This document shows positions 1-15,465 of a stretch of DNA of 60,000 bases, in pieces. Each line of letters starts with the position of its first letter. Within the stretch, counting starts at the first letter, position 1. Source of the DNA: Chrysomallon squamiferum (taxonomy: Eukaryota > Mollusca > Gastropoda > Neomphalida > Peltospiridae); the NCBI GenBank assembly GCA_012295275.1, contig CM022665.1, forward strand, positions 19,610,150 to 19,670,149, given 5' to 3'. A program made the translations under genes and the position numbers. The notes under the pieces are model-generated. The model saw nothing but the letters and a program-made list of their open reading frames with translations, searched no databases and was not told where the DNA came from.

Positions 1-1418
1 CAGTAATAACACCTCTGCCTCAACATGTTGCAGAGTCACCTGCAACTGTGCCAATAACTACACTGCCTCATGGAGGTGAGTGTTAATAAATATTCCATAT
101 AGTTACTGCTTATATTTTATAAAGTATGATAAAAACTATGTAAAAGTCACGTAAGAAAAGAAATTCATAGACATTGTAAACTTACCCTTGTAATTTAGCA
201 TGTTTAATTTTTTTTTTCCCAGATTTATTTTGAGAAAATAAAGTTATTCTCTACTATTTTTATTATTGAAAATTGAGTCCATCTAATTGAAAAAGTAGCC
301 TATAAATTGTTTTAACAAAATTCAGACATGTTTTTTTTCCACACCTAAAAACTTTTTTTTTTATTACTTAACTTTTCAATTAATTATTTAGTAAATACTA
401 ATTACTGTTTATAATGACATCACTGCATATGCAGGCCTCTCAAAATGATTACATTTGTCTTAGTTTTAACATGTCTCTTAAATTTTTTTTATTTAATAAT
501 AGCTTAAGGATAAAAATGTAAGCCTTATTTTATTATATTTTGTTTTCTCTATGTATTCTGAATAAGGATATTTCAAATTAAATGCTTTTGAATAATTTAC
601 TGAGTTTTATTATTACACTGATATACATTATTATATTTAACAAAGTTTGATTTATATACATCACCACAGAGCTGTTACTGGTAATCAGTATTGAATCATT
701 ATTTTTTAGTGGATAATTGCCACAAACTTGTTGCAAGATTAATTTTTTTTTCTATGGTTCTGTTTGGTTAATGTAGCTTTTGACATTGCTAAGAGATACT
801 ACTGAATCCTATCATTTATGGTCACTACTGGAATCATTCTTGGATAATGTCCAAGAAGTAAAAATTATTGATTGACTGACTGTATATCTTTGGTAAGACA
901 CAAAAGTGGTCAGTTATAGATTAATTTTCCAAGTGTATAGGATTAAATTTGCCATTGCAAATTGATCTTCACAATGAAGTCAACAGAGAAATTTCTAGCC
1001 ACTCCTTCCTGTCGTAGAAACTATTCTTTAAAAATATTTCAGACCATTATTGTACATTAATAAAATATTACTTAATCTCCTTAATATTATTTTTTTAAAT
1101 CATAAGAGTTTATTTTACTGTCATACTTAACAAATATAATTCATTTATTAATTTATATTTTTTTTATTTTTATTTTTATACATATTGATGAAGCATATTT
1201 ATAGGTATCATTTTTATTCTCATAATATTCTGAAAAAAAAAAAAAAAATTGTGATTTCAGGCATACTGATTCTCAAAACAATTTATGAATTATGTTTATA
1301 TGTAGCAATATGTTTTGTTTCTAATCTTGATGGTCCTTATAATTTGGTTAAAAATGTGTTAAGTACATTGCTAAATAAAATATTTTTTATTTCTTAAAGT
1401 TAAAAGGAACCTTTTCTG

Positions 1419-1450
<32 letters not shown>

Positions 1451-4400
1451 TTAATTATTTTTTTTAATAACGTACAAAACAATATCACTGTTAATTTAAA
1501 ATTGGTACAGTAAATACATTTATCCTCCATACCCCCATAAATTTAATTACAGTCATCTATCAAAAGTGTAGTTGTGAAAAACCCAAACAAGACAGACAAA
1601 ATGAATGCAGCCACAAACTGCAATATTAAAACTCAGGAGAAAAAGGTATTTCTTAAAACAGTTTAAGCTGTTGTAAAGAAAGATGAATTTACTAGCCAAT
1701 TTGTTGAAATATAAACAATGATAAAATGGACATCCCTGTTAGACCAGATTCTTGTATAAATGAATATAGAAGCCCTTTAGAGCCAGAATAAATAGAACAG
1801 ACAAGACCAATATGTTGTGTTTGCATGTTTAGCATTCCAACTCTGATAACACCCACATTACAGTCTCTTTGAAAAACTGTTGCATTTATCTTTTTGTCCC
1901 CAATGTCCATTGACCGAAAAGGTCAGCTCTCCCCCCCCCATTCTTCTGACCGTTTTGATTCAAACAGTGCCAAAAAAAATCTTATTATTATTCATTTCAG
2001 ATACTTTGTGACCTATACAGATTGATAAAACTTTTAATTTTCTCTGTAAACCTGAACAGTGTATTTTAATTAAATTCTTAACTGTAATTTTGTTTATAGT
2101 TCACAGATGTATACAAACAGAGAAAAGTTTAAGCATTAAACATAAAAGCAAATTTATGAATTATCTGTTTAATATTTTAATGGACGTTTGTCCACTACAC
2201 TGTTATTCAGCAAATGCATGGAATAATTATCCTGTTTGTTTAATCACCATGCTTTTAGACCATAGTTGTAATAATGATTATAGTGGCTAGAATTGAATAG
2301 TGTATTCAGATATATACTTTCCTTATGTTCATTGTTATTAAATTATAATAAATAAAAATTTAGAGCATAATAAAACATTGTAAAAAAAAAAAAAAAATCA
2401 TGATTTTTAAAACCAATTTCTTTTTTTATTCAGGTGAATAATACTGAGATATATGTAAAACAGTGGTTAGAGAACTTTTACACTATAAAATCTTTACACT
2501 GATTCAAATTTTAGAAAATAAAAATAAAAGTTGTTTGATCATGTAGGTTGTCATAGAGAAAGAAAAAAAAAAAAAAAAACAGAATAACACATGTAAATGG
2601 ATAATATGATAAAATCAATACTTTTTCATCTTTTCTTTTCTTTTTTTCTTTGAGTAAAGATGGGAAATAACCATCAAACCAATTATTCAATTGCTGATGT
2701 AAGAATACAGAATTTTTTAATTTGAAAATATTTAAATTGCAAATTGTAAAAGAAACTTAAAAAGATATCCTTATCAGAAATTACAGCTCATTTATTTACT
2801 ACTTAGAAATTGAAAGCTATTGAATTTAATGCTTTGTCAAATGTTTGAGATAGGGATATTCTGAAAATAACAACAGAAGATTTTTTAACATAGGGATAAT
2901 ACATTTTGTTTTGTAACTTTTCTTTTTTCTTGAATAATGATTTTCTGAGTTAATGATTTTATCCGTGTTTTTATTAAATTTAAGTAGTGTGTGTGTGTGT
3001 GCACGTTACATTTTTCTTTCTTGTGAAGATATCCATTTTGACATATTTTGTTACCAATTTTATTTGGAAAACAATTTTATTTTATTTTTTGAAACAACAT
3101 TGATTTTTTTTTGATTTTTTGAAACATTAATTCCACAATTAATATGATTATGTTTAGAAACTGTTTTGTGCCCTTCTGCTTTTCCAGTTAAGTTTTATTT
3201 GGTTAATGATGTATAAATGGTAACAAGAGGAATTTCCCTTCTGAGCATCTTGACTAAGTATCATGTAATTCTTAGTCTGACAGCTATTGATTAAACTGAA
3301 GTGTCTTAAAGAACAGAGGTTAAATATAAAGTTCTTGCCTGGAATTTATTCTTTTATCTAAAGTGCAGTAACTGTTTGTTCTATTTCTGTTTAATGACTT
3401 AATTTGTGTTTTCCAGTTCCAGCCAATGCACCCACAATTACAAGTATTTCTGCTCCATCTCCATCAGTGATTTCAATATCATGGAACCCACCACAGTTTG
3501 CCAATGGTCAACTTGTTGGATATCGAATAAATGTCAATCCACAAAACCATCCCACTCTGAAACCAACAACAAAAGATCTCCTGGGAGGTGCTACATCATG
3601 GACAGTGGGACAGCTACAACCATCACAACGTTACATGATTACAGTATCTGCATGGAATGCTGCAGGAGAGGGGCCTGCTGATTCCAGAGCCATCATTACC
3701 CCTAACCCTGGTAACTGTAAGTTTGTGTGGCTTTGCATGCTAACTGTGCCCTCTTAGCTGTTGATTGGAGAAAGTGGGTGAAAATGACTGTCAGTTGGCA
3801 ACAAGCCACTGGACTGGGTATTTGGCAAATTGCATCAGTTAAAGAAGCACGTAAAAAAAAAAAAATTGTATAACCATGCATCTGATTGGCCATTTGGTTT
3901 CTTGATACAAATTTTCATATTGGGCAAATGATATATAGAATATTTATTACTTTATTGGTTGCAGTGGGATTTTAGTTAAAACATACCACAGAGTTTTCCA
4001 GATTCCCTTTGCTTTTGTTGAACTTGAGTCTTGAAAAAGTATGCATAACCTGTATTTGATATTGGGTTGGTACAAAAAGAAGAAGAGAATGCATAAAATA
4101 CTGATTCTAATGACTCTCTTTATTTCAGAACATCTGTGAATGTATTCCATAAACATATTTCATGTCTTGAGTTCTCAAGTTTCTGCATTTAAAAATAAAA
4201 TAAAAAAGCAAACATTAAAAATTGAATACACTATTGGTGTATCACAATAAAAATAAATGTATGTTTTTTTTTTTTTTTTTCATTTACAGCTTTAACACTA
4301 TAGAAAAGAATTACATTCATTATTTTATTGTTATATTTTTGTGTGACATTTCATCTTTCATTAGAATATCTTCTCTTTTTTTTTTAAATTTATTTATTTA

Positions 4401-7400
4401 GTTATTGGTGTGTGAATAAATAAACTAATTTGGAATATATAAACAATTACTTTTCTAAAATTTATTAAAGAAATTTATTTATGTATTTTTCATATCAGAT
4501 AGCTTACAATTATTATATGCTTGAAAATATTAATATTTAATAAATTTTGTTTAGAAAAAGTTCTGTCTGGAATAGTTAAAAATACTTTTATCACAATTTT
4601 TCCTTTGCTAATTATCATAAAGCACTTATTTATTGGCTGCTTCCATATCTTAAAATGTATCTGCTGAGTTTATTTAAAATAATTTAATATATACTAATAG
4701 TACCTCTTAACATTAGAAACATTTTATCAAAGCTTTTTTTCTTACATATGAGTATATTTATTCATTTCTTTAAGTTGATAATGCACAATAGTTTCTTAAA
4801 GAATGCATGATGCATGCTGTGTTAATATGCCACAGTAAGACCATTAGCTAGTCACTTAAAATGTACAGTGTAGACAGAAGTTATATATTTTCATGTTCTT
4901 TGAATCTGCATGAATTTAATTGTTAGTGTTGTTTCATAATACCATTATCAATGAATTACCAGAAATAAGAATTGTTTGTTAATAGTTTTGTACACCATAT
5001 ATATAGGACTGTTTCAAGGTAGTTAAGAATTGGTGAATTTGTGTAAGAACAGTTCGTAATGTTACTTTATCAGTCAGTTATTGTTTTTGGTTTTTTAAAT
5101 CCTTTATTTTACAAGGTATTATTGTATTTAATGTAATACTGCTTTACATGTTTGTTATGTACCAATGTAGCCAATTATTTATTTTTTGGAAATTCTGACC
5201 ACATTTGTCATAAGACACAAGCAGTATATGATCATATATGTACAAAGTAATATTTCTATTTTATAATAATTTATATTACATTTGTTACCATAATACTGTT
5301 ACTTGGAAATAGTTACAAACATTCTCAGCAAAAAGCATATTGGTATCTTAAGTTTACTTACATACTTGATCCACTTCCGTAGTTATTTGTATATTAAGAT
5401 TATTATTATTTTAAATAATATTATTATATAACTTGTTACTGAACACATCATCAAAGTTTTATAGTTTTGATGTTAAAATTTATTTTTATCAGTTGCCATA
5501 AAATTAAAACTATCAATGAAAATAATAAAATAAAACATTAAATAATTTAGAAATAATGCTGTTACCATAAATGAATTTATTTGTCACATTATGTAGTTTG
5601 AAAATAAATTGGCAAAATCTGGTCCTCATAAATAGATACTTAACCAGGCAGTCATAATAATGACTTTCAGAGCGAGAACTGTGAGAAAACGAATAGTGCT
5701 GTTATTTTACTGAAACTCAATAAAGGAAAGCCTGAGACATTTCCCTGCTTCACATCTTTGCTGACAGATTAGTTTCACTTGTATAAATTGGTTAATCTAA
5801 GCCCATCAGTGAAAGCTGAAAACAACCTTGACTACCTTTGATATTTGTGCAGCTTTGTAAATAGTAACATAGACTGTTGATTAAAAGCAGGAGTACTTTC
5901 TGTCCCAACTATTTTTCATTAATAGTTGTTATGCCTTTTTTTTATTTTTTTTTATTTTTATTTTTATTTTTTATTTTTTATTTATTTATTTATTTATTTA
6001 TTTATTATTATTATTATTAATTTAATAGAATTAAAATCTGAGAGAAGTAATTTACTAGAAATGTTTTGATTACTGATTTAGGACTATTCTTCTATAGGCT
6101 TCTATTTAATGGTGATATTAATTATATTTCTTACCTTCAAAAAATAATTTTTGTTTTGTTTGTTTTTGTTGTTGTTTTCATTTTTTCATTCATAATATAT
6201 TTTGGTAATATCTCCCGATCACAGGTTTTTAATTAAATAGGTGTTCATATATATTTCAGTCATTATCAAAACTGAAGACAAGAAAAAACCCTGCCCATGT
6301 AATTATGTTTACTTTTTGATTTGATCAGAAAGGCAAAAATAGTTTTGTTAGCCTCATACACTTCATTGTTGTTGATATGCCTACATTTTATGGTGTGCCT
6401 CTGTAAAATTTCTAAGACAATCTGATAAAATTGTGTAAAATGTCATTTAAAAAAAATTCTAACATTTTAAGTTAATGTACTTTAACACTATTATATGTGC
6501 ATTAGCTAGTTTTCTTCTGTCATTTGATACATTTCTAAACACATCTAACAGGTTATTCATAGCCCTATTTTCCTGTTTTCAGTAATTTTTAAAGCAGTCT
6601 TTAAATCTTTTTTTTTTAAATATGTAGCTCAGGAAATATTAATAAATATAAAAAAATATATATATAATACTAAAGAGAAAATGTATATTTTATTGCATAG
6701 AGCCATAATTAAAAAAAATTAAAATAAATAGAAATTATTTATATTTTTATTTTTAAAGAAATATTCAAAATGAAGAATGAGAACAGGTAGTGGAATTTAA
6801 AAAAAAATTGTATTAAATTTGATGTCAGAATTTTATGAATCGGATTAATAAGAAAATCGATCAGTCTGTAATTTGTGATCTTCAGCCTGTATATTCAGAG
6901 TATTTAAATGTTGCTAATTGATCATAGCGTAAACATGTGATATGTTGACTTGTTTCACACCTCTGAACTTAAATCTGTCAATCAGAAATACATGAGAGAT
7001 CAGAGAGGTAACATAAGGTCACTGATATTTAAAAGAATATTTATGTTGTTGCTTTTTTGATATATAAATGTAATTATTATTGTTTATTATTATTAATAAA
7101 TTTTTATTTAAATTTGCAAAGGAAATGAATAATAATTGTCATGAGTGGATCCAGGATTTATAGGAGGATAAATCTTTATATAAATTAATTCAATATGATG
7201 AAATGAAATAGCAGTGTGTGTTTGTTTTGTATGTGCTTATATATGTGATAGATACATAGGTATATAGGCAGATACATAGGCAGGCAGACAAGTGGCCAGG
7301 CAGGTAGGTAGGTAGGTAGATGTAGTATGGCATCTCTTGGTATGTAGGCCTCTATGTGCAGGGCCACATTTAGATCTAGTGAGGATGTAAACTGTGGAAA

Positions 7401-10400
7401 GCTTCAGAGGCCCTTTTTAACAATTGTGGACAGAAAATAATGCTGTGTAATTACTGAACTGAAACTCAGAAATGCATGTGTATGAAAATAAGATCGAATG
7501 AATAACTTATATTTTACCTCAGCTATCTAAAAAAAAAAAAAAGTACTTGGTGAAAGAAAAGACTATTCAGTATAAAGTTTTTCTAATTATTTAGTCACAC
7601 TTAAAACTGACAATTTCACTAAGGTGCCACTTCATTAGCAGTTGACATTTTTTTTCACTGACACTTTAAATCATTGACATTTTACCCTGACAATGTTTTA
7701 GTGAAAAAATAATATATTAATTCAGAAATTAGATATACTGAATATATTTGTTATATCTTAATACACCTATAAGAACACTTTAATATTTGATTAAAGAAAA
7801 TATTAGAAGCATTAGTTGTGTGTCATAATTTAATATTTTAATAATGCATCTATTAGTATCCAGACCTAAATGTCTACAGTAATTTCTTATTTGTAACACA
7901 GATGCTTTCCTTGTACATAAAGACTGAACTTTAAACTTTATGGTGGCACAGTTAAGTGATCTGGTTGGTTGTTTTTGTCAGTCAGGTCACAGATTTACAA
8001 GACAAGAGTGACAGCTTGGCTCTGTGATCCATGGGTGTCTGCAATCTGATCTGATGTCTTCACTTTCCAAGCTGTGTTGCTTTATTATAGCTTCCTTGGA
8101 GGCAAACTTGTTTCAGTGACTGTATTCAGACACTTTCAATGTACTGTAAAGTTTGTTTGCTTTAAAAATGGAGATTGCATTTATATATGAACAGATGAAA
8201 GAAAAGAAAATACACTACCTTTTAGCCAGTGGTTACTTTTTTTTTTTTACCCCACAGTTTATTTTTAAATAAGCCTTAAAGTTATTTCTGTGTGCAAACA
8301 TGGTCATTCAGCAACATTGAACAAAAAAAAGAGTTAGTTTTTAAAATGAAACATGATTCTTTTTTCCCTGTCACCTATGCATTTCTTTTTTGACAGAGTA
8401 TGTTTATTGTTGGACAGCATGGGGAAAGAACCCATCTAAGGAGGAAATTATTGCTTTACCAACTGACCATACATCAATCTAACCAGTAATACAATAAGAC
8501 ATGTTTAATTTCTTGCTTTTCAACCAGGCTTGATTTGTTTGCTTGAAAATAGGAGAGTTGTTACAGGACCCATCTTTACTTGGTCACATGTCAGTCATTG
8601 TTTCTTTGTCTGGAAACTGAAGCCATGATACACCAATATCTTGTGTCAGTTTTCTTGAAGGCTTTCTTTTAATTGAACATAATGCATCAACTGCATTGAG
8701 AATGTATTAGGCAGTGATTGTATAATATGCTGATTCCAAGGAGACTACATCTACAGCTGGTTTACCTAGAATGCTTGTATCTATTTCAAAGTTGTTGTTA
8801 CTTTATAACTGCAATTTATAAAATGCTGTAAAGTTAGAATTAAGGAATGGCATTTGATTTTAAATATTATGATCCATCATTGTATTCCATTTATTCTAAG
8901 ATCTTATTTCAGTATCTAATTTTATTTTAAAGACCTCTGAATAGAGTGTGTGTATATTTTTTAATGTGTAATTAATTATAATTTTTGGGGGTTAATATTA
9001 TGTTTCTTTAAACCAATACAGCAGACCATTATCAGAGTATGAGTCAGCTTAAGAAAAACACACACACACACACAAACACACACACATGCATGCACACACA
9101 AACACACACACACATGCACGCACATGCATGTGTATATAAAAGATCCCTTACTGCAATTTGGAATGTTGTAGCTTATTATATGGCAGCTTATATCCGCAGG
9201 TTTCTTTTCATGTCTGTAACCATGTGTATGAGGCTATAATAATAGTAAGTTAAGAACGTGTGAAGCAAGTGTTTATAGCAAATATTTCTCCTTTATTTTG
9301 TTCAGAAAACACCGATGCTTTACTATAAAGTATAGTTGTTCATCTGACAGGTTTTTTAGTGCAGTTTACATAGGAGTGTTGATATTATAGCTTTTTTTAC
9401 TGGCAGTCTGAAAAATGTGTACAAATTATTAACAGATGTTCAGGTTATGTTGTTATTATTAATGTGATTCAGTAGTAGTTTTCAGCAGAGGGTGAAAGAC
9501 TTAATGAACATATGTACAAAACAAAACATGTTTTTAATATGTTGTGTTTTTGTGTGTATGTGCAAAAGTTATGAAAGTAAAATATTAGTTTTTGTTTAGA
9601 AGTCTTTGAGCTAGTTTGCTGACATATTTTATTAATTTCAGAATTTTGTAAATAGATTAATTCAGAAGAAGATACACAACAGAAACACGCAATTAATGAT
9701 TCTTGTTATTAAATGGAAGTCAGAGTCTAGCCTCTGTTATTTAAATATTAAAACAGGACTGAGCAAACAAAACTTACCATCATTATTATTTATTGTTTTT
9801 CACAAAGGAAGAAAATCTTATTAATCTACATAGCAACAAAATGTGCTTTATCATGCGAGAGGGACTACTGTGAGTGTAACATGTTGTTCTATAGCAATCC
9901 TTGACATGACCATGCTGACTTAATGGTTTGATAATATTTATTTAGTCTTTCCCCAGAAATTTAATTTCATTATATGAACTCAAAATTTTTACATATAGAT
10001 ATATTTAATTAATAAAAATGACTATATAAAGCTTTGGAAGTTCTAATAACATTTATAATTTTCTCCCAAGTTATCTCTAAACAAATTTCTTTTTAATAAA
10101 AATGTTGTAATGATTAATACTGTTGGATTTATTTTGATTGATTGATTTATTTATTATTTATTTGTTTTATTTTATTTTATTTTATTTATTTATTTTATTT
10201 TATATGATTTCATTTTGAAAATAATAATAAATGTTTAGTGAAAACTATTTTAAATAATTTCCTTTAATATGGTTTTCACCTATCTTCAGGGAAATGTGTC
10301 ATTTCAGAACTCCTCCCTGTTCAAATGACCCTATGACCTTTACTTTGTTTTACCCCCAAAATGATTGTATGTGCACATATATGTAGTCATGTGTGTATGT

Positions 10401-13400
10401 TTCAAATAAATAATAAATATATTTGGTTTTTAATTTTAGATTCCTTATTTATATCATAGCTTCCCGTTTAACAGAAAAAAAGTATTATGAAATGTAATAT
10501 TGGTAATTATCAGCATGAATCTGCAATACAAGTTGAGATATTTTTTCTTAAGTTTTCTTTTTATGTGAAAGTAAGTTTGTTTTGATTTCTTTACATAAAA
10601 AGAAACATGAAATATTATGAAAAAAAATAAATGAAAAAAAACCCCTAATATTTCTTATTACAGTAATTAAAAATATCCACAAGGTCATTTCAGTTACAAA
10701 CCTGTCATTTTCACTTTGTCATTTTCTTCCACTCTGAATATTTTAACTTTTTACTCAGTATACATCTAAAGCTGTTTGTTACTTTTTCCAAGTGATCAAG
10801 ATCATATTGAATTAGCCAGGGAGAAATATTAATTTATTTAATAATGTCTTGCAGGAAAAAGCATACATGCATATGTATACTATGATTATATTGGATATCC
10901 TGTTACTTGTTCCATTTTCAAAAGATTATTAGAACTGTTATAAAAATGAAAACTTTGAAATAGAAAGATAATGATGTATTTATTAAATCATCCAGTGACA
11001 ATAGTTAAAAGAAAATTTGGAGCAAAGCTATGTTTTATTTATTTAAACAATACTGTGATGATTCTGGTGAGTCATTTTATATTATAGATGAGACTAGTGT
11101 ATCTGATTTTGTTTGGAAAATAAAAGCCAAGTTGTAATCATTTCTTTGCATTCCTGAATGCATTTCCATAATTATAAAAATTTGTGACATCTCTAATTCT
11201 GGCAGGTTTGTAAATGGAAGAACCACTACAAAATGTTGGTCATCTGTTTTAATATCATTCTAGAAATAATCTTAGTTTAAACAAGTCTTGACCTTTTACA
11301 AGCACTTCAGAGTGAGTTACTGTAATATCTGTTTATGTTTTATAATCAGCGTTAATCTTCACTTGCTACTTTGTAGAACTGTAAGTACTTTTTCTGAACA
11401 TTCCATTTTATGTTGATCTTTTATATGTATCCATTTGTCCACAAATCTACAAGTCACAAATCCAGTCAGTGAAACATCCTTTGTCCCTTCAGTCATTAGT
11501 CTGATATTCAATAATTCATAAAATCTATTGTCCAGTCTTCTTGCATTATAAAAGCAAAGTTAATATTTTAGTTACAGGTAATTTTTTTAGTGTAAGCATA
11601 TGACATTTGTAATGTTCTTTTTTATTTTCTATCGTCTTTCCATTAGCTAACAATATATTTTATTTATTTTATTTCTTCAAGTTTTTTGTTATTTTCTGTT
11701 TTGTCTCTGTTGTTTATTAACAGTTCACAAAAACTGAATAAACTTTCAGAATGTTATTAAAACTAATAATTAATTTCATCCATTTAAAGTAGATTTTTTT
11801 ATGTCATAACTCTTCTTTTTTTTGTTTTTAAATTAAAAATGTACAAAGCCAACAGAATTGCTTGAACACCCAAGCAAAACCACTCTTACTAATTTGTGGA
11901 TATTTGTTAGATTTGTGTGGTGAATCTGTCATTATCACAGAAAGTTCCAAATTATTTTATTAATTTTACCTAACTTGTAAGATATCAAATGAGGGAAAAA
12001 AAAAAAAATGTACTTCTTGCTATAGTTATTATTACTAACATATGTTATTTACATACACACCTTATTAGCTTTGCTTGATGCTATTCTCTTTTCTGTCCAG
12101 ACACTATAGTTTTGGAAAGAATCTCATTACGCATACATTGTAATCTGTTCACAGAACATAAGTTTTGGTTTTACTTTCTCTCAAACTTACCACTCTGTAT
12201 TCCTGTTGTTACCTTTTTCAAAGGCTAAAATAATTTACAGTGAGGAAAGTCAGGGTAAAAAATGTATAATTTATTTTAAAGAAAACTACAAAATACAACA
12301 TTTTTTTGTTTGTTTTTATCTTTGGATTATTTTCTTTTAATGTTGGCTTGTGGACAAAATAAAAGCTATCAAAAGTATTATTATTTTTTTTTTTAAATTA
12401 CTTGGTACTTAATGCAGATAATACCTTTATAATTGAAGCATTTTGTAGTAGTATTAATAGTTTCATTCAAATTGTTAGTAAATTAATAAAAGATGTGTCT
12501 TCAGTCAGTGGTAATCCATTTATTGTTCTTGTAAAGAATATTATTGTTAATAATGAAGTCCTCAACTTTTTATCTATGTTGCATTGCATGTGTAATTTGT
12601 CTTTAGTGTGGACCATTCATAGGAAACACCATTGACTAGTTATTTAGTTATTTATTCATTTATTGTTGGGTTTTTTTTTTTTTTGCTGTTTCAGTTCATG
12701 ATAAGTTATAAAAAAATAATAATAAAAACTTGTTTTATTATTTATACTTTTTGCGTTAATTATACCAATATAATAAAACACTTTTCTGTATAGACACTGT
12801 ACATTTATGCATACATGTACACTGTCTATACTGAAAAATGTACACAGTTGAAAATCAATAGTGGTTCATGCCTTCCATCATTTAATACAGTCAGAAAATC
12901 TGCCATAATGACTTAGAATATTCATTTTTGTTTTAATAAAATAACTGTTCCGCTATCCTAAAACTAAAGTTATATTTTATTCTTTGTAATCAATAAGTGA
13001 ATGATTATACAATTACTGGTATCTTTAATTATAGTCAATGTTGTTTTCAAACATTACATGAAACACTTGTGCATATATAAATGTATAAATTTTTAACTTA
13101 GAATTCTTAACTCTGCTTTGCATTGTTCTGTATCATTGCCTCAGTCACTCAGGATTTAATCTTATTCTATAATGTATCATGCTGACTGCAGAGAAATAAC
13201 ATGATTTTGTCATTTGTTAGCATAACATTCCACTTAACTTTGGCATCTGACATTCTATTTGTAATTATTATCTTTGTTATTGTGTTTAATTTATTTTCTC
13301 TTTACGTTATTCTCTGATACATAGTTCCCATAATAACAAAATGAGGGGATGCATTTATAAATTCAACCAAGGATTCAAGACTTTACTATGGTCACATGCG

Positions 13401-15433
13401 CGCACACACACACATTTTTCTTTCACATTCTTTCTGTTTAACATTCACCAACATGAAAATTTACACTGTTTATCAATCTGTCTTACCATAATTAGGTTAT
13501 AAGTAACACTGAAAAAATCATTCTAGAAACATGTAGCATTTCTTTCATCTTTAAAAAAACAAACAACACCAATAACAAAAAAAATTACCTTTTTGCTAGC
13601 ATTTGTTTTGTCCTTTACAGCATTTGATAAAGAATAGTTATTATACTCTGTTCAAGGTATTTTTTTTTGTTACTTTAATTATTCACAAATGCAATTCTGT
13701 TATTATTTCTGTTGAATCTGATATATAAAGACATAATGTTGTTGTTTTTTGTTGTTTTTTCCAGTATCCATTCATGAAACTCCATATTTAATTCTTGGAT
13801 CTGCTAATAAAGTTCTGAAACAAAACTTGATGGATTTAATTCACAGTGTTCCTGATACCATTCATGATGAAAATAACAGAAACATTATGGTTAATGGTAA
13901 GTATCAACCAATAATTTTAAAATTTTTGGACGTAATTACCAGCTCATTTTTATTGATACTACGTTTATTTTGGCAGCAAATAAATTCATTGCTTTGGGTT
14001 TTGGAAATATGTTAACAGTAGGATAAAAACATATGGAACAACACTTTTTGAAGTTTGTTTAGCAAAATGGAATTGGTGAGCAGTGTAATTACCAGATTTG
14101 AAGGAAAAGAGAAATTCCACTGTAAATAAACACTTTTTGGCAGGCATTAGTGGGAAATATTTTTAGGCAAAATATAGTATGTTTCTGTACTTAGAAATTA
14201 AAACAGTATGTAAGTCAATATTTATGGGGAAAGGATTGGTTTATAACTAATTTTTATTTTAAAAGTGCAGCACTGGATACTGGCACAGCCGCATTGCCTG
14301 ATGTTTTCAGAAAACAGGTGGCTAATAAAGTGATGTTGGAATCTCATTAATTGTTTAGAGTTTATTAATTAGAATAATATATGATTTGTTATTTAACATT
14401 CTATCAAATTATTCAGAGAAAATAATTTGTATTTATCCAAAGTTCCAACAAGGATGATCTAGAAAACATGCAAAAATTTTATTTATTTATATTTCACAGT
14501 AAAATTGTATGCTTTTGAATAATTCATTGTTATATGACAGGAAATGATATATAAAATAATGAAAATATGGTCAGTGGACTGAAAAACATTTCTCTAAGTA
14601 GGATTATTTTCAAAGTTAACAATTAAAAGTTGAGGTTAAAAATAGATTCCCGTGGTGAATCTCCTTAAATTTTATTTTTAATGTTGATATTGCTGAAGCA
14701 GCAGTATCACGAGTATTTAATTTTTAATGAACCAAAAAAGAAGACATAACAAATAATAAAAAGTGAACAACCAGTGAAATTGTTTATTTGTTATCAATAT
14801 TGAGTGTCATTTATTTTGACTGGAATGGGTTTTAATCTTAACAGTTTTGAATATTGATTGATTAATTATTACATCATTTGTTCACTTTTAAAATATCAAA
14901 TTATTAATTGAATTTGTTAACTATGCTTAATCAAGTAAAAAGGAGAAAGTTAAATTTCAAAGCTGGTGAAAAGATTAATCTGAAAACCAAACAATTTAAA
15001 TCTTTCAGTGTGTTCAGAATCCTGGTCACTGTCAATTTTCTTAGATAACATTTGTAGTAAACACATGATAGATTGAGATTATCAGAGTTGTCTTGTTGCT
15101 GCTGGTAAGTTTGTTTTGATCATTGTATACTGAGCAAGACCATCCCAGTTGGCACAGCTGAGTTTAATAAAACATGTCACAAAGCCAGAGCAGGCTGACT
15201 TTCTGCCAGCATCTCTTAATGTTGTGTTGAATAAAGTTAGTCAAAGCTCCACATGACATTAGTGTTGAGTAATTGAGATACACTTGCCAGTATTAGTTGC
15301 TTGACATTTTCCTTTCTCATGAGAGAAATATATAGTGTGTGGCATAATAATATAAAAAATACTTCAGATGCAATGCAGTAGTAATATTTTGGGATTTCAC
15401 CTTTTTAAAGCTGTGTGTATTTTACTTGCTTTA

Positions 15434-15465
<32 letters not shown>

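Larger units (their letters stand above)
3717..13764 (+). other. ~10 kb intron
   Basis: Longest intron of the window. It contains (TTTA)n/(TTA)n at 5940-6020, a tetranucleotide AGGT/AGGC tract at 7250-7322, a (CA)n tract at 9058-9122, a hairpin at 12782-12837, a possible terminal exon near 8397 and two less AT-rich islands (5,640-5,900 and 7,930-8,200). No supported gene on either strand. Confidence 0.8.
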
